Part shown: piece by piece, positions 1 to 12,600 of the stretch
Layout of the letters: every line of letters starts with the position of its first letter
Position numbering within the stretch: position 1 is the first letter of the stretch
Source of the DNA: Bimastos eiseni
Lineage: Eukaryota > Annelida > Clitellata > Crassiclitellata > Lumbricidae
Assembly: GCA_959347315.1 (NCBI GenBank)
Contig: OY365810.1
Span: 3,333,686 to 3,397,685 of the forward strand
Direction: 5' to 3'
DNA: 64,000 bases
The notes under the pieces: model-generated
Databases searched by the model: none
Seen by the model: the letters and a program-made list of their open reading frames with translations, nothing else
What the model was told of the DNA's origin: nothing
Translations under genes and position numbers: made by a program

Positions 1-1680
1 CAGCATATAGCTGAAGCCATGGCGAAATGGTGTGATTTTGCATAAACTGATTATTTCTACTGACAACAGTTTATTCTGTGGCAGGAAATTTACAGCGAAA
101 TTGTTCTAATCTTAATTTTAATCTCATGTGCGGGTAATACGTGCTATTATTATATTAAACAATATTATCAACTTCATTTAGGTTCCCACTATTGTGCTTT
201 CAAGTGTTAATAAAATATGGACGACGTTGCTCTCTGAACCGGAATGTATCTGTAGCCGCCACCTGGACAGATTTTGCCATTATCAAGTGTCATTTAATGT
301 GCAGGTGCAACGACATCACGTCTGCTTTGGATTGCAACCGTTGTCTTAATATAGACAGCACGTAGGCCTACTTTTTAAATTGTGACCATATAATTCCGGT
401 TTACATGAGGCATCGATATACACATTCCTACAAACTGAAAAACGTAAAAGAAACTCAGATATGTACTATATGGAACTCAATGCATTGCGTAGCACATGTT
501 ACACGATATCACATAGCATACTATGGTCTTCATGCAGTCCAGTGAGCAATTGATAGACCTATATGTGCCAATCGATACAACGCTCGAGCTGCTGGATATT
601 TTCTATTTCTCGTCCTAGATCATGAATATATTGGACATGGCTTGACAGAATTCATGTCAATTGAAAGGCAAGTTCTGATCCCCTAACATTAGGCCTACAT
701 GTGCAATCGTCTAGACTATACAGAGGATAATGGCAGTCACAAACTGCTCTGGGATGCATGACGAACTCCAGCTGTGCGTGAAAACTGACGTAAAATAGTG
801 CAGCGCAGCCCTGTACGCTAGGTGTAAGCCTACTTCGATTCTGAGGTAGGAGGAAGTCCTCTACGCCTAGCGTACCGGCGATGTAAACAAAGATGACAGG
901 CTTGTGATTCGTTGCATTCGACGACGTTTTAGACGTCAACAAGTGTTTAAGAGGTTCTATAATTAATCCGTCGCCTTCATCGACGGCGAGATTTATACTG
1001 CGCCTCATTTTCGTCGTCAAAGATGTTATAATTTCACGCGGCACCCGACGATATTGCATTCGAAGGGTCGCGCCTGTATGCTGTATATAGCATGGATAAG
1101 GCAGTTAGGCCTGCCTACCGTTGATTTTGTTTAATTGGTTCCTTCTCCAACCGTTTTATCCAGTCCATCCTCAAACTAAACCCTTGCCCTGTGATACTAT
1201 AACTCGTGGCAAAAAAATAAAGCTCAAAGCACTTATGGAATTGTCAGGGATAGAGTGTGCTCATAAGCTCATTGATACGTTTTAGAATTTTACAAAGGCA
1301 ACACAACTAGAAATGTCATCATAATTTGTAAGATTTAGTCTCAGGCTGGGAAAACTACTTGAATGAATTGAATATAGGTCATAAATTTAAAGTAGGCAAA
1401 CAGTGTCAATATAAACTATAGAGGGCTTATTTAAAGGCTCAGTATAAAACAGCAATTAAGGGTTAAAAGTGGTTCAAAAGTCTTTTAGTCTGTGCTAGAA
1501 CCACTGCAGTATTTGATCTGGAACATGATTAGAATAATAGCCCAATTTTCGAAGCTCACTCTTAAAAGCAGTGGCAGCACTATCATCCAAACTATTCCAC
1601 CATTCTACAACTTTTGAACAGAGAATGTATGCCTAAGATCGTTTCGATTTCTTAAATAATTCATGCCAATTAGAGGTCTG
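1..1680. other. Non-genic stretch
   Basis: No convincing exon or element was recognised. A 135-codon minus-strand open frame at 652-1059 has no start context, domain or splice support. Confidence 0.4.
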
Positions 1681-1689
1681 CGGGTAGTG

Positions 1690-2205
1690 TATTTTTTCTA
1701 CCCGACCCGTACCCGTAACCCAGGACCGTTACCTGTACCCGTACCCGACCTGTATTCAAAACAGGAAGCAGGAGAAGAATGAGAAAATTGATGAAGAGAA
1801 AGGAAAGGAAGAAAAGGAGGAGGCGGAGGATGGAAGCTGGAGGAGGGGTGAGTGGAAGAGGAGGGAAAGAATATGCAGCAGCAGGGTCAGGAGCAGAAAG
1901 AGAAGCAGGAGAAAAAAAAGAGGAGATCAGAGGGAAGAGGAGGAGAAAGATGAGTAGGAAGAGGAGGAGGAAGGAAAGGAAGAAGAGGAAGAAGACGTAG
2001 ACGAGCAGTTCAGAACTTGAGGAGAAGACGAAGAAGAGAATGATGAGGAGAAGTAAAAAAAAGAGCGAGGAGGAGGGAAGAGGAGAGGCAGCAGACGAGC
2101 AGAAGCAGAAGAAAAAGTTGGAGGATGAAGAGGAGGGTAAAGATGAGGACGAAATAGAGGAGAAGGAAGAGGACGATATAGAGGATGAAGAAGAGGATTA
2201 GAATT
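1690..2205. repeat. CCCGTA-type hexamer run and long polypurine tract
   Basis: 1690-1760 has imperfect ACCCGTACCCG repeats. About 1760-2205 is almost all A and G on the plus strand, giving false basic open frames. Confidence 0.75.
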
Positions 2206-4511
2206 GGAGCCCTGAGAGGATATAAATGTTTTATTTCATGCTGCATAGCCTATGATTCATGCATTTGGCGAGCTTGGCCTAGAAATGATTAAAACCTAAA
2301 GCTAGGACTGTGCATAGGCGACAATTGCCCACTACGAAGTGAGCTACTTTGACGTCATTTTCAAACGTGTTGGCCTATATATGAGGCTCAAAGAAACTTC
2401 AAGCTACTCCTTGTTATCTGCCGATTATCCATCAGTTTATCGCCTGTATTCACTGCATCCTTGGTTGAACGTTGAATGTGACTTCAAGGCTGCTGTACGG
2501 TTCCTTGCAACATGGATAGAACTTGGAGCGGACGACAGCCGTAGCTCTGTGGACGCTGAAAGGACAGGTCGTGTTGTGGTATTGGCTGACATCGACTCCT
2601 GTTTCATACGTCTCCAGCTTCAGTATGTCTGCGTCGAAAGTCCACGAGCCAATGCTAAATGGGCGTCACAAAAGAATGAACACTCAATGAGGTTCTTTAA
2701 AAGAAGCATTATTGATAGTGTGCATGGAAATGCACATGCGTATTTACATGCGAAAATTAAATTTTTATAAATACGTACATTAAAGGAGCCTTAGCATAAT
2801 TTTTATGATGCAAGGCATTCTGCTGCGTTGAATACGGATAGATGATTTCCATTGCCCATTATCATTTGTCACAAATAGACATGTAGGCTTATGTGTATGA
2901 TTTTATTTGTCCTCTTTGTAAAAATTATGATTGCTGCCCTCATCTCAGATAGGCCTACATGGAGTACTGAACAATTGGCTTAGATGACGTGAGTCAGTAG
3001 GCCCTGGGCAGTATAACGCAGCAGACTATTTTCTAAGCATCGTTTGTTGATCTGATTTTCATACACTAATGTAAAATGAATCATTTTTGCCTTTGAGGAA
3101 GAATGGCTTAGGTATTGTGTAGAGCAAAGACAAATTCTTTGTACTGTTGAGGGTAAGAATATTCTACGGGTATTCCTACACGATCTGGCAGTTGAGTCCA
3201 TTTCCAGTTCGTTCGTTGGTGCACATGGTTCTGTAGAGAACGCGTGGAATCCAAAGCACAGATCCATCGGAGAATACGACAGCGTTTGGCTGATCACGAT
3301 CATCAACCGGATGCAATCTATGGCAAAAAAACAATTGCATTGCTTAGTACTTAGTCCTTCCCTTTCAGATTCTCACGTGAGGCACACGGCTGCTCCACTT
3401 TTCTAAGTCGATCGCTAGGCTTTCGACCTCGACAATCCCAAGAACCTCAAGTCGTCTCTGACGGAGTCCAACTCCCACCCTGGCCTATTTATTCTCATTC
3501 CCTCAGAGATTCAAGTGAAAACTTTCACTGGCTCTTTTATCCTTGTCAAACCACGCTCTTCGTTTTATTTATTCGTCTATTTTAGACAGTGTTCTTTACA
3601 TACTATTCTGTCTGCTTCAAAAGCCAACTTAAAAGCTTAAGATATTAAGTCTATCACTTTCGCAGAATGATTGCCATCAAGCGCCAGGATTTTCTATCGC
3701 CCTAAAGGCATTAACGAATGCATGCATTTAAAAAAACACAATGCATTGCGAATTGCTAAATATGGATACATTGAACGAGATGATCATTGTAGAGATTGTT
3801 TTGAACTTGGATCACTCTTTGACATCTTTTTTCGCGACCATGTCATTCAATTCTCCACTCGTGAGCAGCTATTGTCGCCCTGCTCTACCTTTAAAGTGGC
3901 GCTTTATAAATTTTGCTATAACGATCACGTATGCATTTTCAAAACGAATGGCTTACGAATTGTAGAGTTTGAAGTCTGGCGTCCAAATAAGTTCAGGTGG
4001 GAGACGAACGACTGAGATTTGATCGTAGTCTTTTGGTTCCCAACGAAGTCTATGATCTGTCCACCTCTAAGAAACATTTAATTCAGTTGTTCCACAATAA
4101 AAATAATCACTGCCTTCTATTATTAGCCCTAGTTAACCACATGAGTGAATTGTGATATGATTACTATTCGGTTCCCCCGCAGCTAAGTAATCTAATCCAA
4201 TCATATTCGCAATCGCAATTACAAAGCGCAATTACTTAATTGTTGAGAGCAGACACCAGCGCTGCGACACGTCAGATGGGTTGTCGGCAGTGGCATCGAT
4301 AGTATTAGATTCCAGGTGAGGCAGATTGGATGTGATGGGGGTAGGAGATGGGCTAATACTGCATCTCCTCCTTGACCCTAAGATTTTTTGAAAATAACAT
4401 TGTCTCAGTAGTGATATATAGGATAGACTGAATGAGATAGTAGTACATGAACGGCGATTTCGGTGGAGAAATCTAGTTAGAATCCGTGGAATTCAGGAAT
4501 TAAGTGCTTAC
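2206..4511. other. Non-genic stretch left of the secreted-protein gene
   Basis: A 143-codon open frame at 2339-2770 (plus) shows no domain or splice context. Near 3885-3935 is a copy of the TTTAAAGTGGCGCTTTA... repeat seen at 33310, 42550 and 55115. Further exons of the gene starting at 5135 may hide here. Confidence 0.35.
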
Positions 4512-4685
4512 GTATCTTTCTACACCGCTGGTGAGAAGTTCTCCAGATGTTCTGTCATAGCGAGCACAATAGAAGGTGAATCCGTGCTGAAGAACTGTGT
4601 TATCTGGCTCTACGCTTGTCACAAAACCTTTAGTAAGATCTCTGACAAGTCTTTCCTTCTCACTGCATCCAGAAGCCAATGAACA
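4512..4685 (-). CDS. Second exon of the secreted-protein gene
   Basis: The exon is 174 bp, phase 0 at both ends, with acceptor TGTTCAG| and donor |GTAAGC. The product begins CSLASGCSEKERL and includes HGFTFYCARYDRTSGE. No domain was recognised beyond a weak CCP-like spacing. Confidence 0.6.
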
Positions 4686-5135
4686 CTGAACACACACAGG
4701 CAACAATAGCAGCGCGTTTCAAAGAATCTTATTCAGTTAAGCAAAGACAAAATGGACAGATGGTATGACACTTGGAAAACGGACAGATAGATTTTCACTA
4801 GGAAATTGATAGCACTATGGCAAATAAGAAATAGACAAATTGCATTACGTTAAAAAATGAATGGAAATGAAGGGAATAGAAAAGCACTAGTAAAAAGCTA
4901 CAAATATAGTATCTTTCGACACTATTTGCATTAGATTGTGTTTGCTAAATGGGAAACTCAACAGGACGGTGGTATTATTCAACCTTTTTTAAAGGTTTTG
5001 TTTTGCATTCGTTAATGCAGATGCTGTCTATGGGGCATACATTCGTGTTGTTAGAATTTGTCTCACCTGTAAGAGACACCCGACCAGAATAGCGGTCGTC
5101 GAATAGAGTGCTGCTACCGTTATTGTCATCTTCAT
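4512..5135 (-). CDS. Secreted or membrane protein, 5' part (2 exons seen)
   Basis: Minus-strand gene start. Exon 1 (5135 down to 5067, 69 bp) encodes a 23-residue signal-peptide-like start, MKMTITVAALYS..., with a hydrophobic AILVGCLL core, and ends CAG|GTGAGA in phase 0. Exon 2 (4685 down to 4512, 174 bp, 58 codons) follows a TGTGTTCAG acceptor and ends at GTAAGC, also phase 0. Exon 2 has cysteines in CSLASGC and FTFYCARY. The spacing faintly recalls the first half of a CCP/sushi module, but I do not recognise the family. Phase-0 introns set it apart from the phase-1 receptors nearby. Exons downstream of 4512 were not found with confidence. An open stretch after a TCTTAG acceptor near 4381 is in phase 0 and could be the next exon, but looks weak. 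Confidence 0.6.
5067..5135 (-). CDS. Signal-peptide exon of the secreted-protein gene
   Basis: The ATG is at 5135, and a second in-frame ATG two codons later could also start. Hydrophobic residues follow, and the exon ends TTACAG|GTGAGA in phase 0. A TATA-like TATTTAAG lies about 80 bases upstream on the same strand, which supports this as the first coding exon. Confidence 0.65.
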
Positions 5136-5212
5136 CTCTCAAAATTGTTCAACGATCCCGTCAGAACGTCTGTCACTTGGCGAATATTCAGTCTTGTCAG
5201 TCAACTGCAGCA

Positions 5213-5220
5213 CTTAAATA
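5213..5220 (-). promoter_or_regulatory. TATA-like box upstream of the secreted-protein gene
   Basis: TATTTAAG reads on the minus strand, about 80 bases upstream of the ATG at 5135, with a plausible initiator region about 30 bases further on. Position is the only support. Confidence 0.35.
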
Positions 5221-5829
5221 GGTTCCGGATTTCGCATCTTAAGGTCTTTACGAAGTTTACAATATCTTCTGTCCTTTGCATCCATTGAAATCCAGATGTT
5301 ACCACAGATGTCGGTGATGATAAAAACGTGTCCGTCTTTCGCTGATAATGGGGCCGTTTGTCTTAGAGAGACTTCAGCTGCTTATGTTGCATCGTTTCCA
5401 CGCAACACTTGTTTATACCGACAAGTTATAAACGCGACTGCAATGTTCATAGATACGGTTATACGTTTTAGCATTTAAACCTGAAGCTAATGTCCTACTT
5501 TCAGTTCTTGGCTTATGTCTTTTACCACAGTGCGTCTATGTTGTACAAAATATATTAGCGTAATTCACTTTGCCCATTTTTGTAGTGCATTCGATTTTCA
5601 TGTTTTTTAAATAATGCAATTATACCATTTTTTCCTTTTAAGAGTGCAATACTGAAATCTCTACATTTTCGTTGTGATGTGAGGATAAGAAAGTAGAGGG
5701 TGGGAGTGTGGAGAAGGGGAGCGTTAAGGAATGGGAAGGAATTGGAAAGGCAAGTTAAGTGTCGAGAAAAGAGGCTAGAGAAAAGCAGATGAGGACAGGG
5801 ATATAAGCATCTATCATTGCATTACTCTT

Positions 5830-6080
5830 GTGCATACATACATACATACATGCATTCTAACATATATATAAACACCCATGATTATGTATACATAATTATA
5901 TACAACTTACACGCATGGTTACATAATACATTACTAATAAAAACGCAGGCATACATGTAGGCATTCATACATGAATATGCATTTCATGGACAACGCATAT
6001 TTATATACAAAGGCCACATATTAATGAATTATGCATATTTATGTACATATTCGTGTGTAGATGAACATGCATACATTTAC
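5830..6080. repeat. CATA/ATAC-rich simple repeat region
   Basis: Imperfect CATACATA and TATATA runs upstream of the secreted-protein gene. No coding signal. Confidence 0.6.
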
Positions 6081-6279
6081 ACAACCAAATAACAGAACAC
6101 GTACATGTATGTATTCGCTGTTGACTACATGACCATGCATGATCGATGTACCAGAGAGCTAACTATGATCTGAATCTACGAGTACGATACTTGAGTCATT
6201 CAGCAGACGGATTTTATGTCCTACCAGCGTCAATCTATTAAACATCAATAACGATTACAATATTTCACGCTAGGCTCAG

Positions 6280-6985
6280 ATGAAGAATGATTTCTAAAAT
6301 ACAATGTCCTACAATTTTAACAATTTTGAATATTCGTGATATCTCCCTCAGTTTTGATCCACAAATAATTGGAACCGTTGACATTCTCTTTAAAATTTTG
6401 GCTCGGCCTTTCATAAAAGCTTCCAATGTTGAACAAAATATGGGATACGCACAGTTGTCGCAAGCTGTATTCCACCTGATGTTTTTACTTTTCTATGGTC
6501 AATTTTCCCATACAAAAATTATCAGTGACATTTTAATGCAGGAATGTGCAAGCATGTCGAAAAGGACATAATGTAACAATTTTGAATGCATTATAGGGAC
6601 CAACAATTGTCCAGGATCTACAGCGAAGGACAATTTAAAAAATATCTGAATAAGAAATTTTGATCAGAGTAAATATTAATTTTTTGGGAATAATTATAGA
6701 TAGTAACATCAGGCTTGGCAGTTGATTTCCTCTTACCAATCATTATCCGACTTTTAAAACACTCTGAGTCAACTTTGGGTATAAAAAAATGTTCTAAGCT
6801 GGTACTTCTGGCAGACTATAGCAGCTTCAGTAACAAATCGCTACTGCTACGACTTTATTATTCAGTCATTCAAATCTTGTTTATCAGTGACAACTATAGT
6901 GTTGTGTTTGTTCATTTATGGTTGTCCGGAATCCTCAAATCGAATGCGTTCGAATGCAAAAAGTGTAGAATGTGATTTAATGCAA
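6280..6985 (+). mobile_element. Degenerate LINE reverse-transcriptase relic
   Basis: Frameshifted plus-strand translation contains a FLGIIIDSNIRLGS-like segment followed by remnants resembling the thumb region of non-LTR reverse transcriptases (LYYSVI..., then a run of small and basic residues). Heavily decayed. Confidence 0.4.
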
Positions 6986-7254
6986 CAGGACAAACCTGAA
7001 CTAAAATTAAACGGAGGAAATAAATCAACACTGTTTACTGACAAATAAGCATATACGTCATTTTTTATCCATATATAAATAGCAAGAAAATGTCTAGCAT
7101 TTAAAAAGTTATTTAGTCTTCAAAAGGTCAAAATACAAGCTTCAGAAACATGAGTTATCTCTTTAAAGTGTAAACTAATGCTGTTAGGACATATAAACAC
7201 GTACCTCACCAATCTCTGGCCTTAAATGAAATCAATACATGCATGTATAGCGGG

Positions 7255-7440
7255 AGTGGCCAGACAGGACCGCCGAAAGGGGTATAGGCGCAGATGCCCC
7301 GGGGCCCGGGGACATTCTAGGGACCTTGGACGGGCCCCCACTAATGTTTCTCATAAAGCCTAAAGATAATTTAGAGCTCTCTGACTGCCTTTCCCAGGGC
7401 CAAGATTTATGTGGCTGCTCTGTCGGTCCAGATTGTCACG
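7255..7440. repeat. GC-rich dispersed repeat fragment
   Basis: Contains GCCCCGGGGCCCGGGG and GGGCCCCCA in an otherwise AT-rich context, typical of a transposon-derived fragment. No TIR pair was identified. Confidence 0.35.
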
Positions 7441-8009
7441 CCGAAGCGGAAACATGCATATAATAGAATTAATTAAGAGGCATAAATAAATGCAAACGAG
7501 TCCCAAAGAATGAAATAATCATCGATGCCAAACTACAAACAAGGCTTATCAAGAGACAATCAAAGCGATTAACAAAGGACCTATAGATCAAACAGACCAA
7601 ATATGACAAATTGACAATAGCTTCAATGAGAGATGCATCAGAGCTATGACGGCGACAAAACATACGGTATAAAACGCCTGCTAAGGTAGATTTCAACGTT
7701 TGCTAACTTGCATTTAAGATTGTCTGTCGATAAGTCTTGTTATCTAACATCATTTAAATAATTTGGTCTAAAGCCCACGTCGGTACTTCAGATGACTAAA
7801 AACTGGATGATCAGTGTCAACATACAATAACGATAAATTGCACTTTATATAGCGAATGGTTGTAACGACCTTTATGCCAATGTCTCAGATTGATCGGATG
7901 AGATTCTTAGAATACATGAGCAGATTTGGTCAGTGCCTTCTTGCTGCAATTGAGAATCAACATTTTGCGCGTTTCCTTTCGATCGAAAATGCAACGAAAT
8001 CACAGATTT

Positions 8010-8055
8010 ATATAGCGCCCCTTCAAGATACACTCAGAGGCGCTCTCTGCGTTGG
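8010..8055. repeat. TATAGCGCCCCTTCAAGATA dispersed repeat, copy 1
   Basis: The same core recurs near 42333-42375 and 49978-50022. Probably a SINE or LINE end. Confidence 0.6.
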
Positions 8056-8142
8056 TCTAAATGACACTAAATGTCCTAGTGAACTACCTAAATACACATG
8101 TTATAGGCTTATTGTCAATCCAAGTTAATACTAAAACAAGCT

Positions 8143-8771
8143 CTACGAGGCATTAACTCTTTCCAGGTCCATTGGCGAAGATGTCCTTTTCTTTTTCGCT
8201 TTGACATCAGCGGTGTGACGTAGGCCTACACATACTAGGCCTTCTTTAATCCAGGTAGAGGTGAGTATGTGCTGTTTGACTATCTTCATTGCCTCGGCGA
8301 AAATGGTAGATGCTCGTTGATGTATATCCTATTACCATCAGACGATCCCTTCAGACGTCCACGTGCAGAATAGATCGCATTGCGAGTGATTCTGCTAGCA
8401 AAGGATACCAGTATAGGTCCGTTCTGGCCCTTTGAGCCTCCAGACAATCGGCGAGCGGAAGTAATGTCAGATTCATTAATCGACAAACCCAGTCGTTCGT
8501 TGAATATCTTCACTATTGATCGAATGATGCTGTTGTTGTTCGTTTCTCTCCGGTCATGGTGAGTTGAAGGTTGATCTTTGCTGATTGAACTCTCGTTGAG
8601 TCCAAAGATTATCAGGTTGTTTAATCTGGACTGGTTTTCAAGTTCATCGACTTTAGTCTTTAGATCAGCAATTTCCTTCTCGGCTTTCGCATGCCTTGCA
8701 TCTTGTTCTTGCCTGAAGGTCCTCATTGAAGTCTCAACGATTTCTAGTACTGACTCATTGACTGACGACAT
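8143..8771 (-). mobile_element. LINE ORF1-like protein relic (one frameshift)
   Basis: The ATG at 8771 opens an N-terminal coiled coil (EKEIADLKTKVDELENQSR), then NLIIFGLNE, RRLSGG, PILVSFASR and INEHLPF, the order seen in LINE ORF1 RNA-binding proteins. The frame breaks after INEHLPFS; a neighbouring frame continues FAEAMKIVKQ...WIKEGLVCVG and ends at a TAG at 8143. It lies downstream of IgR-A domain 3, where membrane and tail exons would be expected. The 500 bases to its right (to about 9270) look like 5' untranslated LINE sequence. Confidence 0.7.
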
Positions 8772-9369
8772 AACCGACCAATGTAGCTCTGTTTTGATAC
8801 AATATAATACAAGTTATTTTAACATTTACCATCTTCAAAAGATCATTAGAAATTGTGAGTGAATGACTTGCTCAAGATCCCTGCACATTAACAGCCAGAA
8901 TGCATGGAGGCTGTAACCAATCGACCACCATGTCCCAAAGCCAAAGTCCAAATATCAACAGCAAGTGTTTGTTCTTAATTCCATCAGACAAGCAATAGAG
9001 TTGAGTGTTACTAAATTCAATTAACAAAAGTAGAATGACAAGGGAGAAGAGGGAAAGGATAATACCTCGAAGGTAATCCCTTCATGTTATGAGTTGACTG
9101 CAGCTGTTTAGGGCAATAAAAGCAGAATGACACAAGTGAGCGAAGTAGTTAAAAGCTTAACTAGTGATTTAGATTTAATTCAAGAACGATGTAATTGAAA
9201 CAAACATGCAACTGTCAAAAACCAGCAAAAGAAACCAACAGAAGCAAACTCAAACAGCGTATCAACAAAGCACACTTAGTTAATTAGATTGTGCCAAAGA
9301 GACAATATTTTAGGTGTCACAGGAAGGTCACTAGGTAAATCGTTGCAAGTTCCACATGTGACAACTTAC

Positions 9370-9636
9370 TGTATTCGCTCGTTGTTGGGACATCGACCTG
9401 CATCACGTTAACTTCACACAGAAGCCGTCCAATCTGACACATGGCTTCGCAACTGTAGAATCCCGGGCGATCGACTACCAATTCCCTTGTACAACCGATG
9501 TAATGCTGCCCGCCTTGACCAGGAGTTTCAGACCGCGTCCATTTGTAGCCACACGGGTGACTACAGTTTGCAGTGCAATTGATTCGGTCGCCTACTTTTG
9601 CAGTCTTGTTGTCTGACGGACTACCATCGATGGCAT
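9370..9636 (-). CDS. IgR-A exon 4, third Ig domain
   Basis: Acceptor GTTTTCTTCAG|, donor TACA|GTAAGT; 267 bp, exactly the length of the IgR-B counterpart. The product has INCTANCSHPCGYKWTR and GFYSCEAMC, an Ig-like C-W-C pattern plus extra cysteine pairs. Its canonical residues are intact, unlike domains 1 and 2 of the same gene. Confidence 0.8.
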
Positions 9637-12600
9637 CTGAAGAAAACATGGTAAAATAACATTAGGCCTACTCATTGAGTTACTTTATTTATCTTTACCA
9701 AAGAAATTTATTCCAAAACATTTTCAAAGAGAGAAATGACATACGTTGTAACAGAGTTTCGCCGTATCATCGTACATAATTTCAAGAACATTAACTGCGA
9801 AATGTCTTGCAAAATTTCAAGAGTCTAAATGATAAGATTTTATTTTAAAAACCGCGGTGGCGAGCTATTGTAGGGAGAATGCACTATAAAGGCTATAAAC
9901 AAATTAAAATTTAATAAGGAATAGGACATGATATTATTTCTAAAACGTTATATATTTTCTTGTTGTAATCAATAATTTTGCTACAACAACAGTTAGTTAG
10001 TTAAACTTTACAATTGTAGAGAGCTGGGATTCAAAAAGCACTGGGTTCAGCCAAGTAACGAGAATCGCTTTTAAGTACGTGTAGGTACTGTCTGGACCAA
10101 CATTTTCGAATTCGCTGCCCAGTTCAATTCGGAATGTTGATTCCTTCCTTGTCATGCGAGGTCTAAACGATCTCTCTCGGATTTCAACTGGGCTTCTCCA
10201 GTTGACTGCGTTTTCACTTGAAACGGCAACACTCGATTGAATTCAATAGACCTGTGCTCACTGCGCAATAAAGTTATTGAATTTATTGTCACAAGATTCT
10301 TTACATGCTAAGAATTGTTTTGATGATATTGTGTTGTACTTGCATAGTATTTGAAGTGGTTTCGTGGTGTAGGCATACACCTTTAGCGCCGATTGGTTTG
10401 TCGTCCAGCTGAATTGCGCTCCATCCAGATCTAAGGCTGTGGTCATGGTGACATTGCACGTTAGACGTTTACGACTTATGTCCCCTTCCACATTTTCCGT
10501 TCTACACGACGACTCAACGACTTTATTGCCTTTCAAATTCATCAGTTTTAGGTTCGGAGTAGCGTTGCCAAAAAACCTAACGCCACAAGATATCGATATC
10601 TTATCCTGTTGAATATTGCAGTTGTTTGGACCAATTAAGTCGGTGAATGTTCTGAGGGAATCAACTGGCGATGATTTACACGATATCAATTTACTGCATT
10701 CGTGGTGCCGTAACCTGTCAGAGTGTTGTACATTGTGGTCCGTTGACACTTGACTCAAGTGACAGGTTGCAAACAGGTTAAACAATAATCTATGATAACA
10801 AGCGAGGAACAATACAAGCGTAAACGAAAATTTGTAGCACATCATGTAACACACACACGAAATGTTATTGAACACAGAGAATGATAACATTGAAATGAAA
10901 TGAGTTGTGATAACTATACAATGGTTTTGTCTGCAATTCGTGTATAAAGGTATAGCAACAAAAACATAAACAAATATCCGACCAAGAATGACAGCCTGAC
11001 AGTATGTATAATAAAAAAATGAAGAAGTAGAATGCCAAAAATAGATTGCGAAAATGAAAAATAAGAAGAAGAGATGAGGAAAATAGGAGGAGGAGAAGGA
11101 AGAGGAATAAAAAGAAGAGGAGGATTATAGAGATAAAGTTGAAGAAGTATCGCAGTACCGAAACCTAACTCTGAGATAGCAGATTTGCATCGCAGCTTGA
11201 AATTGACATATATTATAGGTGAGACTTCATTTTCTTTTAACCAAGACCTTCGGCTTGACTGTGCAGAACGATTAATCGATTACCACTACACTATGGAACA
11301 CCTTCTTCTATCTATAATAACTAGAGCTTCAATGTGTGATTTGTGGCCAATTTGGTACATTTGCGTGTAGACAATGTCAAATATAACGCCGATAAGACTA
11401 GTAAGAAATTATTACAGATTATTAACATTGACATCACTAATAATAATTTAAAATAGCGACCACCTCCAGTAATGACAATGATTATTTATTTTATTTATTT
11501 CGATGATTTGGATTTAGCGCCAAAATAGAAAACTACTGTTTTTCTTAACAATTAAACTGTCAATACGAAAACTTACCAAGAACAATTAATGTATAAGCAT
11601 CAAAAAGTTGACCATCGATTGTGGATTCATATACACCTTCCATGTCACCAGTCACGTTGTTTATAGAGAGGCTCACTTCTCCCAGTGTCTGGTTCATATG
11701 AATGCCAAAGCCCTGCATTTCGAACTCATCCTGAAGTGTACCACCGATGGTGATATCTTTGTCATCGGTGTCATGGCCCGCGTGGCTAGGCGGAAGATGG
11801 CGAAAGTCTAAGGGTGATGATCCAGTATATTTGAGGGCTATCGGTTTGCCGACTATCCCAATAATGTCCATTGGGATAACTGACATAGCTGAAAACAAAA
11901 GACCAAGTATACTATCGTTGTTCCATCTAGTTAACTAAAAGCCACGTGGTGAATACGGGCTCTGTCTTTCTATTGGTTCTGTGTCTATAGTCCGAAGGTT
12001 CGAATGGCCGAAGATTGCATGGTGTCCAGTCGATAGGTGACAAGATTGCGGTTTTGATGGTAGCTGAACTGATTAAAAGAAATGTGCTTGGCTAGAATCT
12101 GGATTGCATCATTCTTTTCATTCATCCAGCTTCCATTTAAACATGATTCTTTTATACCAATCCAGTTCCCAGCTTTGCACATTCTTTTCATCAATAAATC
12201 TAGCTTCTTAATGTAGGAGTATAGAATTTTCGGACTATCGAACCTTCGGACAATTGAACCTTCGGCTTATCGAGCGTTATCTGTAGGTAACTTCAGAATA
12301 GTCGCAATAAACTAAGTTGATGCATATTCCTGTAACTTGGGTCGTGAAAATGCAGAATCAATTATTGATTTAAGAATGGAATTAGTTGGGGGTTATTGAA
12401 GGAATTGTGTTTGACAGGACGCTTGTAATCATTATTCCATCTGATACAATCATCTGTAATCTCATATATTATTTTCATGCTCGCCAATATGATTCCAAAC
12501 CTGATATCGTTGTGAGCTGAAATGTGTTTCCTCTTTACACTCCAGTTCATATGACATTGCCTGAAGTACAGCTGCCAAGCCAAAGGAATGCACCTCGAAG

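Noticed and set aside
2339..2770. 143-codon plus-strand open frame
   Set aside because: No domain, splice context or codon signal that I can recognise.
4200..4381. Possible third exon of the secreted-protein gene after TCTTAG
   Set aside because: Open in phase 0 for about 50 codons with a stop, but composition is not convincingly coding and the intron would be only about 130 bases.
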